A DNA stretch of 64,000 bases from NCBI RefSeq assembly GCF_900091585.1, contig NZ_FMHT01000003.1, forward strand, positions 806,001 to 870,000, written 5' to 3'. Positions 1-8,313 of this stretch are shown here, piece by piece. The notes beneath the pieces were generated by a model. That model had not been told where the DNA came from. It did no database searches and saw nothing but the letters and a program-made list of their open reading frames with translations. The number at the start of each line of letters is the position of its first letter. Positions within the stretch are counted from its first letter, which is position 1. Both the position numbers and the translations under genes were made by a program. This stretch comes from Micromonospora nigra (GTDB lineage Bacteria > Actinomycetota > Actinomycetes > Mycobacteriales > Micromonosporaceae).

Positions 1-1476
1 CGGCGGGTCGGCGCGCAGGAGCCACCGGGCGTCCCCGGTGGTCGCAGATCGCCGGCCGGTGCCGTCCGGTTGGGCGGCGGCAACCGCGCCGAGCAGGACC
101 AGCAGCATTTGCAGCTCGTCGAGGGTCAGATCCCGCCACTGCGACAGCCGCTGCCCGGAGCGGGCGAGAATTGCCGATTCGGTGATCGCGGCCTGCGCGG
201 CAGCCCGTGCGGCCCGTTCGCGGGCAGCGCGTTTCGCGCCGGTCCGGTCGGGAATCCGCGCTGCGATCCCGGTCGTTGCTTTCGGGCCCTGCTTGCGCAG
301 GCGGGCCTCCACGGGGACCGGATCGGCATCCCAGAACGACACCGCGCCGGGGTTGCCCGCCGGTGGGTCCCCCGCGCCCGGCAGATGCCGGGCGGAGAAT
401 ATCCCGGTCGAGCTGCACCACAGCCGCCAGGCGGCGTCGTCGTCCGCGGTCGATTCCAGGCGGGTGGCCAGATCGATGAGTTCAGCTCGGCGAGAGACGT
501 GCCCCCCGACGGCGGCCAAGGTCCGCTGCCCGCGCAACAGCGGCCCGATCGTGTCGCGCATCTGTCGGCGTAGTTTGCGGGCCTGGCAGTCCGGTCCGTC
601 GAACCAGCGGCGCAGCGTCTCTAGGGTGAGCAGGTGAGCGTTGACGAGCGCTTCGATCGCTGGCTCGTCCGCGTTCGCGCCGAGGGTGTGCACAGCGATG
701 CGCCGCCACGCCGGTATCGGCAGCAACGCGAGCTTCGCCGCGAGATTGGTGATCGCTTCTGAATGCGTGTCGACGCCGGCGCCCCACATATCAACATAAC
801 GGCGCAGGGTCTCCTGGACCGTGGTGATCTTCTCCAGTGTCGGCGGGCCAGCGAGCGCACCGGCGAGCCGCGCCTGCCACCCTGCGGCGGCCTTCACCAT
901 TGCCTGGTGCGTCGTCGCGATCACGGACCAGGCAGCCGCCGCCCCCGCCGGATCCGCCTCTGCGCTTTCGTACAGCAGGGACAGGTTGGCCATCAGGATC
1001 CCGGGGGCAAGGGTTGCAGCGGCGGCTGCGGCGGTGTCGTCGCCGAGGGACGTGATCGCCCGGTGTAGTTCGGCGACGGTCTCGGTCAGCTGGTACCGGT
1101 CCCGGTCGAGAACGAACTCCGCGTCCCGGACCGCTTTGTCCTGGAACCGGTAGACGACACCCCATCGTTCGAGACGGCCCATCCGATCCTTCAGCTTGAA
1201 CGCCGGGTCGTCGAGGAGCCCCGGATCGACACCCAGCACCTGCAGACGGCGGCGCAGCAGCTCGGGCAGCTCAGTAGCCGCGACCCCGGTCAGGGTGTGC
1301 TCCTGCTCGGCGAGCAGCACATCGACGATCAGCCGGTACTGGGCCGAGAACCGGCTCGTCAGATAGCTGGCCTGCAACAACCCGCCGGGCAGCCCGGCCA
1401 GCTGCCACAGATCCGGGCCGTCAGCCGACCGTTCCTCATCGTCGTCGAGCTCTGCGCCGTCCGGCCGCACACACAT
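1..1476 (-). CDS. jetA: Wadjet JetA-type protein (DUF2397/TIGR02677), 3' end cut by window edge
   Basis: The minus-strand frame is open without a stop from the TAG at 1512-1510 down to base 1, giving 492 codons if it starts at ATG 1476. GTG 1470, which sits better behind a GGGAAGGG Shine-Dalgarno-like run, is an alternative start. N-terminal part: LTSRFSAQYRLIVDVLLAEQ, then a winged-helix-like RLERWGVVYRFQD and RDRYQLTETVAELHR. C-terminal part: VSRRAELIDLATRLE, DDAAWRLW, FSARHLPGAG, VSFWDADPVPVEARLRKQG, IAARIPDRTGAKR and a final LSQWRDLTLDELQMLLVLLG. This series matches my recollection of DUF2397, the JetA (kleisin-like) subunit of Wadjet, an SMC-type complex that restricts circular plasmids. 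Family length is about 500 aa, so only a few C-terminal residues are missing. jetB, jetC and jetD should follow to the left. The family call is from remembered motifs, not a search. Confidence 0.82.
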   Translation of the reverse strand, partial: MCVRPDGAELDDDEERSADGPDLWQLAGLPGGLLQASYLTSRFSAQYRLIVDVLLAEQEHTLTGVAATELPELLRRRLQVLGVDPGLLDDPAFKLKDRMGRLERWGVVYRFQDKAVRDAEFVLDRDRYQLTETVAELHRAITSLGDDTAAAAAATLAPGILMANLSLLYESAEADPAGAAAAWSVIATTHQAMVKAAAGWQARLAGALAGPPTLEKITTVQETLRRYVDMWGAGVDTHSEAITNLAAKLALLPIPAWRRIAVHTLGANADEPAIEALVNAHLLTLETLRRWFDGPDCQARKLRRQMRDTIGPLLRGQRTLAAVGGHVSRRAELIDLATRLESTADDDAAWRLWCSSTGIFSARHLPGAGDPPAGNPGAVSFWDADPVPVEARLRKQGPKATTGIAARIPDRTGAKRAARERAARAAAQAAITESAILARSGQRLSQWRDLTLDELQMLLVLLGAVAAAQPDGTGRRSATTGDARWLLRADPP

Positions 1477-1512
1477 CCCTTCCCACACCACATCGCAGGG
1501 CTCGCGCTCGGG

Positions 1513-1868
1513 CTAGCCACGGGACGCGCTTGCCAGGCCGAACACGGGCCGCGACGCGATCATAAGGTTGCGCACCGTCACATCCGGCTCGACAAGCGTC
1601 CGGCGACCTACGCGAGCATCGTCAACTGATCACTCGTAGCACCAGCCGGACCGCTGACCAGTGCAGCATCCCCGCGCTCGAGGTTTTGTCGGGTCACCGA
1701 CACTCGCAACTTGAACAAAGCGCGGGACACTTGGCGTTCCTCACGGCCCGGAGACGCGGTCCGCAGCGGCGGGGATCGTTGTTTGGTGGTAGTGGCTTGA
1801 CCAACCGGAGTCGTTAAAGCCCTGGTAGCTGAGCTTGACCGGGAGTAACAGGCGTAGACAAAGTGTCC
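1513..1868. other. intergenic region upstream of jetA
   Basis: This stretch lies between the start of jetA (reading left) and the stop of sbcC (also minus). It is less GC-rich than its surroundings. I see no convincing gene, tRNA remnant or strong terminator in it; short open frames here carry no recognisable motif. It must hold the jetA promoter. A TTGACG hexamer on the minus strand near 1629 is a possible -35 box, but no good -10 box follows at normal spacing. Confidence 0.4.
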
Positions 1869-4800
1869 TCAGTCGATTGCTTGGGTTTCGACGGCCACGG
1901 TGGAGCCGGTGGCTGTCTTACGGACGTAGAGGCGGGATGGAATCCGCCGACGTAGTTCCGCGACGTGGCTGACCAGTCCGACGGTACGGCCACCTGAGCG
2001 CAGGCCGTCGAGGGCGTCGAGTACCTGGTCGAGTGCCTCTTGGTCGAGAGTCCCGAAGCCTTCGTCGACGAAGAGGCTGCCGAGTTGGGTGCCGCCAGCC
2101 TCAGCCAGGACGACATCGCTGAGGCCGAGCGCCAGGCACAGCGAGACCAGAAAGGTTTCCCCGCCGGAGAGGGTGGCCGGGCGGCGTTCCTGGCCGGTCC
2201 AGGCGTCGACGACGGACAAGCCGAGCCCATTGCGGCCGGCGCGGCGGCCGGTGTCCGACTCGGTGACATGGCGCAGCAGGTAGCGGTTGTGGGTGACCTG
2301 CCCGAGTCGGGTGTTCGCCGCCGTGACGACGTGCCGGAACCGGTGGGTCAGCACATAGGTGGAGAGGGTCATCCGGGTACCGCTGTCGCTGCTCTTGCCC
2401 TCGACGAGTTGGGCGAGGCGGTTGGCGATCTCGTACTCAGCGCGGATGGGTCTCCACTGAGCGAGGGCGTTGACCAGATCCGGGCCTAGCTGCTTCAGCC
2501 GGTCGTGTTGCTCGACGGCGAGGCCATGCTGGGCGTGCAGCTCCGTGGCCCGCAGTCGGGCGGCTTGGTAGGTCTGTTCGCTGCCCTCAACGTCCGGTGA
2601 TGGTTGGTGTGCGGCGGCGAGCAGGGTGGGGTCCTGTGCTCGTCCTGCGGCCTGGTGGTACTCGCCGTCGAAAGCGTCGATACGCTTCTGCAGGTCGACG
2701 ATCTCGGGGTCGGTCAGGGCTGCGGCCCGCGCTGCCACGGTGTCGGCGAACTCCGACAGGTGCAGGTGGTGCTGCGCCTCCCTGTGGGCGTCGGCGAGTT
2801 CCCTTCCTGCCTGTAGCCACTGCCCCAGGTTGGTCGCTGCGGTCCTGACCTCGGCGATTTCCCCGGTCAGGCGGGTCACCCGCACCCGCAGGGTCTTGTC
2901 CTGGCCGCGGACGGCGTCGATGGTCTCGTCGAGTTCGGTGATCTGCGCGGTCAGGGCGGCCTGCTGGGCGTTCGCCACCGCTTCGTCGCGGCCGATGTCG
3001 GCGGCTTCGCGGTGCTGATCGGCCAGCATCACGTCGAGGGTTTCCAGGTGGGTGCCGAGTTCGTCGGCCAGTTTCGTCGCCTCGGTCGCCGCCCGCACCG
3101 CCTTGCGTGCCTCGGTGACCGTCGACTTCGCATGGGCTGCGGTCAGGTCACCGACCGTCTCGGTGACTTCGTTGAGCTGGGCGTTGATGCGCTCGACGGT
3201 GATCTCGGCGCTGCGACGTTCGTCGAGCAGTTCGCCCGCCTCCGTCTTGGCGTGGTCCTCGTCGGCGGCGGAGACGGCGTCGGCGGCTGCCTGCGCGGGT
3301 TCGGGGTGTTCCGGGGAGCCACAGACCCCGCAGGGCTGACCGGGCCGCAGTTCACCGGCGAGCTCCGCGGCCATGCCGGCCAGCCGACGCTGCCGTACGT
3401 CGAGGTGCCGGGCCTCGGCGGCTTGGTGGCGGTCGACGGCAGTACGCCGTTCCTCCTCGGCGGTCGCAAGCTGCGCGGTGAGGTCGTCGCGGCGCTTGCA
3501 CGCCTTGGCCTGCTTCTGCGCCTCGTCCAGCCGCAGCTCGGCGGCCTCCCGGTCGGCGGCCACCGCCAGGGCCTGCTCGCGCCGGCCAGTGATTTCGGCA
3601 TGCTCGACCGGCAGCTCGACCAGGCGGGCGTTGACCTTCTCGCTCCGGCTGGCCAGATCTTCGAGCTTCTTGCCGACCGCCGTCCGCTGCCCTCGCAGCG
3701 TGGTCCGTCGCGCCTCGCTGTCGATCGCGGCCTCGGCGGCACGCAGCTGCGTGGTGCGGGTCTGTTCCGCCCGGGTCAGCGCGTCGACGTCGAGGTCGGC
3801 CACGTCGACGGCGTCCCCACCGTCCGGGACAGTCAGCGCAATACGGTCCGGCAGCACCGCCACGTCAGCGGGCAGCGAGGCGAGGTGTTCGATCGTCGTG
3901 CGGCGGAGCAGGTCGAGGTCGGTGTGCCGCCGGTCGACCTGGTCGAGGTACGGCTTCAGCGTCGCTGCCGCGCGGGCGGAGTCGAGCTGGCGCTTCCAGC
4001 GGTCACGCTCCGGCTTGCGTGTCGTCAGCTCATCGCGCTGCTGCACCGCCGCCTGATACTCCCGTTGCTGCCCGGCGAGGGTCGCGGCGGCCTGCCGAAC
4101 CTGGTCGAGGCGCTGCTCCTCCGCCGTACCAACGGCCATGTTCTGGGCCAGGGCCTCCGCCAGGTCAGCGGCCCGGTTTCGGTGCACGGCGGCCCAGGCG
4201 TCCAGCTCACTCAAGGTGTCAGGCTTGTCGAGATCGGCGGGCACCTCGACCTTGACCACCTCGGCGAAGCGCTGCGTCAGGTCGCGGATCGTGCCGAGGG
4301 CCGCGCGTTCCTGCTGGCCGAGTTGCGTCCGGTGCTCCGCCAGCCATCCCTCGGCGCGGGTGAAGATCTCGATGTCGAAGAGGCGCCGCAGGAGCCCCTG
4401 ACGGTCGTCGGCAGACGCCTGCAGGAACCTGGCGAACCCGCCCTGGGGCAGCAGGACCACCTGGCAGAACTGCTGGACGTCAAGGCCGGTCTCCGCCCTG
4501 ATCAGGTCGGCGGCTTCCCGGTGGTCCCTGGTGACGAACTCGGTCCGGTCCGGGAGCTGTTCGACGATCTCGATAAGGGCCTGTTGCCGGGTGGTCCCGC
4601 TGCCGCGTCTACGGGGACGCATCCACTCCGGGCTGCGGCTGATCAACAGCCGTCGGTTGGTCAGGGTGACGTCCAGTTCGACCCGGGGGCCGACACCAAC
4701 GGCGGCATGCTGCGAGTGCAGCGACTTGGCATCGTCCCGGAAACCGGGCACGGACCCGTACAGGGCGAAGCAGATCCCGTCCAGGATCGTGGTCTTCCCC

Positions 4801-4916
4801 GCGCCGGTATCCCCGTGGATCAGGAACAGGCCGTCGGCCGTGAGCGCCTCGAAGTCCACGCTCACCGTGTGAGGAAACGGCCCGAAGGCGGTCATGGTCA
4901 GCCGGTGCAGTCGCAT
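1869..4916 (-). CDS. sbcC: SbcC, SMC-like ATPase of the SbcCD nuclease
   Basis: 1015 aa. SbcC is the ATP-driven subunit of SbcCD (bacterial Mre11-Rad50), which opens hairpins and processes DNA ends. Visible parts: P-loop GDTGAGKTT at residues 35-43 behind an N-terminal MRLHRLTMTAFGPF strand; two long Ala/Glu/Arg-rich coiled-coil arms; a zinc-hook CGVCG near residue 528; the ABC signature LSGGETFLVSLCLALGLS near 915; Walker B LFVDEGFGTLD near 950. Length is normal for the family. The ATG overlaps the TGA of sbcD by one base (TGATG), so translation is probably coupled. Its position beside jetA raises a role in defence, but SbcCD is also a common chromosomal repair complex. It is not JetC: it has a zinc hook and an SbcD partner. 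Confidence 0.95.
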   Translation of the reverse strand: MRLHRLTMTAFGPFPHTVSVDFEALTADGLFLIHGDTGAGKTTILDGICFALYGSVPGFRDDAKSLHSQHAAVGVGPRVELDVTLTNRRLLISRSPEWMRPRRRGSGTTRQQALIEIVEQLPDRTEFVTRDHREAADLIRAETGLDVQQFCQVVLLPQGGFARFLQASADDRQGLLRRLFDIEIFTRAEGWLAEHRTQLGQQERAALGTIRDLTQRFAEVVKVEVPADLDKPDTLSELDAWAAVHRNRAADLAEALAQNMAVGTAEEQRLDQVRQAAATLAGQQREYQAAVQQRDELTTRKPERDRWKRQLDSARAAATLKPYLDQVDRRHTDLDLLRRTTIEHLASLPADVAVLPDRIALTVPDGGDAVDVADLDVDALTRAEQTRTTQLRAAEAAIDSEARRTTLRGQRTAVGKKLEDLASRSEKVNARLVELPVEHAEITGRREQALAVAADREAAELRLDEAQKQAKACKRRDDLTAQLATAEEERRTAVDRHQAAEARHLDVRQRRLAGMAAELAGELRPGQPCGVCGSPEHPEPAQAAADAVSAADEDHAKTEAGELLDERRSAEITVERINAQLNEVTETVGDLTAAHAKSTVTEARKAVRAATEATKLADELGTHLETLDVMLADQHREAADIGRDEAVANAQQAALTAQITELDETIDAVRGQDKTLRVRVTRLTGEIAEVRTAATNLGQWLQAGRELADAHREAQHHLHLSEFADTVAARAAALTDPEIVDLQKRIDAFDGEYHQAAGRAQDPTLLAAAHQPSPDVEGSEQTYQAARLRATELHAQHGLAVEQHDRLKQLGPDLVNALAQWRPIRAEYEIANRLAQLVEGKSSDSGTRMTLSTYVLTHRFRHVVTAANTRLGQVTHNRYLLRHVTESDTGRRAGRNGLGLSVVDAWTGQERRPATLSGGETFLVSLCLALGLSDVVLAEAGGTQLGSLFVDEGFGTLDQEALDQVLDALDGLRSGGRTVGLVSHVAELRRRIPSRLYVRKTATGSTVAVETQAID

Positions 4917-6061
4917 CAGCGGGCCACCTCCACCCGGCGCAGCTCGTCGAAGGTCCGCTGCAGCAGCGCGACCTCGTCGTTGTCCGCCGGCCGACCACGC
5001 ACCTCGGTCACGAAGTCAAGCGCCACCTCCACCGGTGACAGCCGATCCAAATCGGCGAGATCCCGGCCGCCCACCTCGACGGCCAGGCTCGGCACCACGA
5101 GCTTCAGCAGATGTGGGAACCGACGCTTGAGCCGCTCGTGCGGCGACAACGGACGCACCGCATCGGTCAACGTCGCCTCGACCCAACACTGCTCATACGC
5201 GCTGTAGGCAGGGCTGTTCAACAATCCCTCCACGGTGCCGGTGAGCCGGGCCATCCGCCTCGGCACCGGAGCAGGAACCTCCTCCACACCGCGCAGCCCG
5301 TCGACGCCAAAATCCACCAGATAGGACGACTTGACGTGCGCGGCCTCGGAAAAGCTGAACGCCAGCGGTGAACCGCTGTACCGCAACCCGTCGGCCAGAC
5401 GCTGACGCCCGTGCAAGTGACCCAACGCCACATAGTCGACGCCCTCGAACACCGCACCGGGCACATGCTGCACCCCACCCACGCTGATGTCCCGCTCAGT
5501 GTCACAACCCTGACCGCCGGACACGAAGGCGTGCGCCATGACAACGGACCGATAGCCGGGACGAAGGGCCAGATCCGACCGAACCCTACCCATCGCGGCA
5601 CGCAGCGCCGCCGCGTGACTCCGATCCTCGACCCCCCAGGCGGCCACCGCCGACGCCGGTTCGAGGAACGGCACCGGGTAGCAAGCGACCTTCGCGTCCT
5701 CATCCTCCAGCAGCACCGGCGTACCCACCGCACCCGTGCCCACCCGCACGTGCACACCGGCCCGCTCCAGCAACCGGGAACTGACACCCAACCGCGCCGG
5801 CGAATCATGGTTCCCGGCGATGACGACCACCTGGGTTCCCGCCTCCAGCACGAGCCGGGTCTGCGCCTGATCCCACAGACCGACCGCGTCCGGCGGCGGC
5901 ACCGCCCGGTCGTAGAGATCACCCGCGATGAGCACCGCATCGACCCGCTCGCTCCGAGCGCATTCGACGAGGTGGTCGATGAACGCCTGATGCGCGTCGT
6001 GCAGGCTGATGCCGTGCAGATGGCGGCCCAGATGCCAGTCCGAGGTGTGAAGAAAACGCAC
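4916..6061 (-). CDS. sbcD: SbcD, metallo-phosphoesterase nuclease subunit
   Basis: 381 aa from GTG 6061. SbcD is the Mn-dependent nuclease subunit that pairs with SbcC. Motifs in order: FLHTSDWHLGR at the N-terminus, AGDLYDR, AGNHDSP, MAHAFVSGG and ALGHLHGRQ, which together supply the calcineurin-like metal ligands. I chose GTG 6061 because the protein then begins VRFLHTSDWHLGR, the usual SbcD N-terminus. In-frame starts upstream (GTG 6115, ATG 6085) would add a tail that does not look like the family, and none of the three starts has a strong ribosome site. It is first in the sbcD-sbcC operon. Confidence 0.94.
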   Translation of the reverse strand: MRFLHTSDWHLGRHLHGISLHDAHQAFIDHLVECARSERVDAVLIAGDLYDRAVPPPDAVGLWDQAQTRLVLEAGTQVVVIAGNHDSPARLGVSSRLLERAGVHVRVGTGAVGTPVLLEDEDAKVACYPVPFLEPASAVAAWGVEDRSHAAALRAAMGRVRSDLALRPGYRSVVMAHAFVSGGQGCDTERDISVGGVQHVPGAVFEGVDYVALGHLHGRQRLADGLRYSGSPLAFSFSEAAHVKSSYLVDFGVDGLRGVEEVPAPVPRRMARLTGTVEGLLNSPAYSAYEQCWVEATLTDAVRPLSPHERLKRRFPHLLKLVVPSLAVEVGGRDLADLDRLSPVEVALDFVTEVRGRPADNDEVALLQRTFDELRRVEVAR

Positions 6062-6115
6062 GAGCCGAGACGCTAGAACATCCATTGACCGCAGCACATC
6101 ACCCCAGCCGACCAC

Positions 6116-6540
6116 ACTTCCAGACGAAGATCGGGTGTGTCCCGGCAGTCCGTACGGGAAACCTTTGCTATGGCATGGCTGGAGGACCGGCGGGGCAGTC
6201 CACTTGGCACCGTCGGCGCCACTGGCCTTGGAGGGCCCCGTGCCATACCACCACAGCCGACCCGTCGCACTGTCTCACACTTCGGCGGGGACACCTCGGG
6301 TGAAGGGTCGCCCGGTGTAGACCATGCGGTGAGCTACCCCCACTTCGGTGGAGAGAGGACTCCAGCAAGTTCGGGCGGGGATACCGACACACGGCCGACA
6401 CTGGCACCGCGCCAGGCGAGTAATAGCCTTACCCCTCCTCCGCGCCGACGGGTGTGGTGAGTGGCCGAGTCCAACAAACCACTACATCGTTGTCCATCCA
6501 TACCGAGGGCTGACCGTAAGCCTCGGTATGGGAGGTCCTG
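6116..6540. other. intergenic region between sbcD and the recombinase
   Basis: The stretch separates two divergent genes. Its right end holds the inverted repeat at 6499-6530 (listed separately) and the recombinase ribosome site. Three loosely similar short segments (CACTTCGGCGGGGA-like, near 6279, 6341 and 6366) may be decayed repeats. No open frame here shows a recognisable protein. It may include recombination sites of the mobile segment, which I cannot define from one copy. Confidence 0.35.
6499..6530. promoter_or_regulatory. perfect 10-bp inverted repeat ahead of the recombinase
   Basis: CATACCGAGG (6499-6508) and CCTCGGTATG (6521-6530) are exact reverse complements 12 bases apart. The right arm abuts the GGAGG ribosome site (6531-6535) of the recombinase whose ATG is at 6541. 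It could be a protein-binding operator (10-bp arms, centre-to-centre about two helical turns) or an mRNA hairpin that controls ribosome access. Which it is cannot be told from sequence alone. Confidence 0.6.
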
Positions 6541-8019
6541 ATGCAGTACACGCCGGAACTCGACGGCCCTGACCTGCTCGGCTGGTGGATACGGCAGTCG
6601 CCCCGGCGGGGCCGCCCCCGGACGCGGTACCAGGCAACATCAAAGCCGCTGGGTATCCCATTCGCGTTCTACGGCCGGATGTCGACGCGGGAGTTCCAGG
6701 ACCGGTTGTCGTCGGCGCGGTGGCAACGCGACTTCGCCGAGGACGTGATCGACGGCCGGGGCGTAATCGTCGCCGAGTTCTTCGACGTCGGCGAGTCCCG
6801 TCAGGTGCCCTGGACGCGCCGCCCGCAAGCCGCACGGCTACTGGCAGCTCTCGCGGACCCTGGCCGGGGGTTCGACGCGGTGGTCGTGGGCGAGTTCGAG
6901 CGAGCGTTCTACGGCAACCAGTTCCGCGACCTCGCGCCGCTGTTCAACCTGTACGGCGTGCAGCTGTGGCTGCCCGAACTCAACGGACCGGTCGACGCCA
7001 GCAACGAGTTCCACCTGTCGCTGCTGGCCCTGCTCGGCGTGCACTCGAAACGAGAGGTCCAACGCTCTCGGTTTCGGGCCAAGGCGGCGATGCGCGCCCA
7101 GGTGGTCGAGCAAGGCCGGCATCTCGGTGGCCGACCGCCCTACGGCTACCGGCTGGCCGACGCGGGCCCGCACCCGAACCGGGCACACGCCAAATGGGGA
7201 CGCATGGCCCACCGGCTGGAACCTGACCCGTCCACTGCACCGCATGTGCACTGGATGTTCGCCCAGCGCCTCGCCGGCCGCAGCATCGCCGGAATCGCCC
7301 GCGACCTCAACGATCGGCAGGTGCCCTGCCCGTCCCGCGTCGATCCCGGCCGCAACCCGCACCGCAGCGGCACGGGATGGACGCTACGCACGGTGGCGGC
7401 GATCCTCGCCAACCCTCGCTACACCGGCCGGCAGGTCTGGAACCGGCAGCACACCGACCGCGGCCCACTCGACGCCGCCGATGATCTCCTCGGCCAGTCG
7501 GAGGCACGCCGCTGGAACCTGATGCAGCAATGGGTGATTTCCCGGGACATCGCGCATCCGCCGCTGGTCAGCGAGCACGACTTCGTCGCCGCCCAACAGG
7601 CCAACGCCCTGCTCGCACCGGCCGACGGCGCGAGCGGGCGCTACCTGCTCACCGGGCTGATCCGCTGCCAGGAATGCGGACGGATCCTTGACGCCCACTG
7701 GGTCAATAAGCACGCCGCCTACCGCTGCCGCCACGGCCACCGCACCGCCTCAACAGGTGACGCGCCCCGGCCGCGCAACGTCTACATCCACGAAGCCAAA
7801 GCGATCACACAACTCGCCGAATGGATCGGCATCCCGGCCGCCGACCCCCACACGGTCACCGACGCGCTACTCGAACACGAGCTCCACGTCACCTGCGCGA
7901 TCGGCGGGACACTGACCATCACAAAGATCTCCGACGCGGCCACCGCGCATCGACTACCCGCGATCCCGCACCAGCGCAGGACAGCAGAAACCCCCACCGA
8001 GACGCTCCATCTACCGTGA
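6541..8019 (+). CDS. large serine recombinase / site-specific integrase
   Basis: 492 aa. The N-terminal resolvase domain has FYGRMSTREFQ with the likely nucleophile Ser48, followed by a FDAVVVGEFERAFYG strand-helix segment. A Recombinase domain starts near residue 195 (GRPPYGYRLADAG, TLRTVAAILANPRYTGRQVW). A zinc ribbon near 377-405 (CQECG then CRHGH) completes the usual layout for large serine recombinases. ATG 6541 is supported by GGGAGGTCCTG immediately upstream. The gene ends 22 bp from the 3' end of tRNA-Leu, as integrase genes of tRNA-inserted elements do, though large serine integrases more often target protein genes. It may instead be a resident recombinase. The C-terminal coiled-coil part is short. 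Confidence 0.9.
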   Translation: MQYTPELDGPDLLGWWIRQSPRRGRPRTRYQATSKPLGIPFAFYGRMSTREFQDRLSSARWQRDFAEDVIDGRGVIVAEFFDVGESRQVPWTRRPQAARLLAALADPGRGFDAVVVGEFERAFYGNQFRDLAPLFNLYGVQLWLPELNGPVDASNEFHLSLLALLGVHSKREVQRSRFRAKAAMRAQVVEQGRHLGGRPPYGYRLADAGPHPNRAHAKWGRMAHRLEPDPSTAPHVHWMFAQRLAGRSIAGIARDLNDRQVPCPSRVDPGRNPHRSGTGWTLRTVAAILANPRYTGRQVWNRQHTDRGPLDAADDLLGQSEARRWNLMQQWVISRDIAHPPLVSEHDFVAAQQANALLAPADGASGRYLLTGLIRCQECGRILDAHWVNKHAAYRCRHGHRTASTGDAPRPRNVYIHEAKAITQLAEWIGIPAADPHTVTDALLEHELHVTCAIGGTLTITKISDAATAHRLPAIPHQRRTAETPTETLHLP

Positions 8020-8041
8020 AGACCATCCGTGGGGGTTAACG

Positions 8042-8125
8042 TGTCCGAGGGGGGACTTGAACCCCCACGCCCTATACGGGCACTAGCACCTCAAGCTAGC
8101 GCGTCTGCCATTCCGCCACCCGGAC
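8042..8125 (-). tRNA. tRNA-Leu (anticodon GAG)
   Basis: The minus strand gives an 84-nt cloverleaf without an encoded CCA. The acceptor stem is GTCCGGG paired with CTCGGAC (one G-T pair). The anticodon stem is CTAGC/GCTAG around loop TTGAGGT, so the anticodon is GAG. A long variable arm and a GGGGG-TTCAAGT-CCCCC T arm fit a class II leucine tRNA. A TAGGCT box on the minus strand about 10 nt upstream of the 5' end could be the promoter -10. The recombinase gene sits against its 3' end, so it is a candidate attachment site. Confidence 0.95.
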
Positions 8126-8313
8126 CTACACAACGAGCCTACCGCGCTGACCAGAGGTGTTCACACAGCCGCCTGGCCGCCCGGCGGGCCGCACGGGGAG
8201 TTACTGTACACGCCGCTCGTGGATCATGCACATCGGCGTGGCCGCCCGTGCGGGGACTGCCGTGAGCGAACTCTGGGTGGCGTGGGCACGCCGTCACCCG
8301 GCAGCATGGCCGG

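Noticed and set aside
1869..4916. SbcC as the JetC (SMC-like) subunit of the Wadjet system
   Set aside because: It has a zinc hook and an overlapping sbcD; JetC proteins are longer and encoded downstream of jetA/jetB, here to the left of the window.
3012..5207. Plus-strand open frame opposite sbcC
   Set aside because: Covers the SbcC coiled coil and P-loop region in antisense; no recognisable protein.
6279..6382. Three CACTTCGG-like segments as direct repeats
   Set aside because: They share only about ten bases with mismatches and irregular spacing, too weak to call.
6137..6460. 107-codon plus-strand frame upstream of the recombinase
   Set aside because: No ribosome site, no motif and atypical composition; probably chance.
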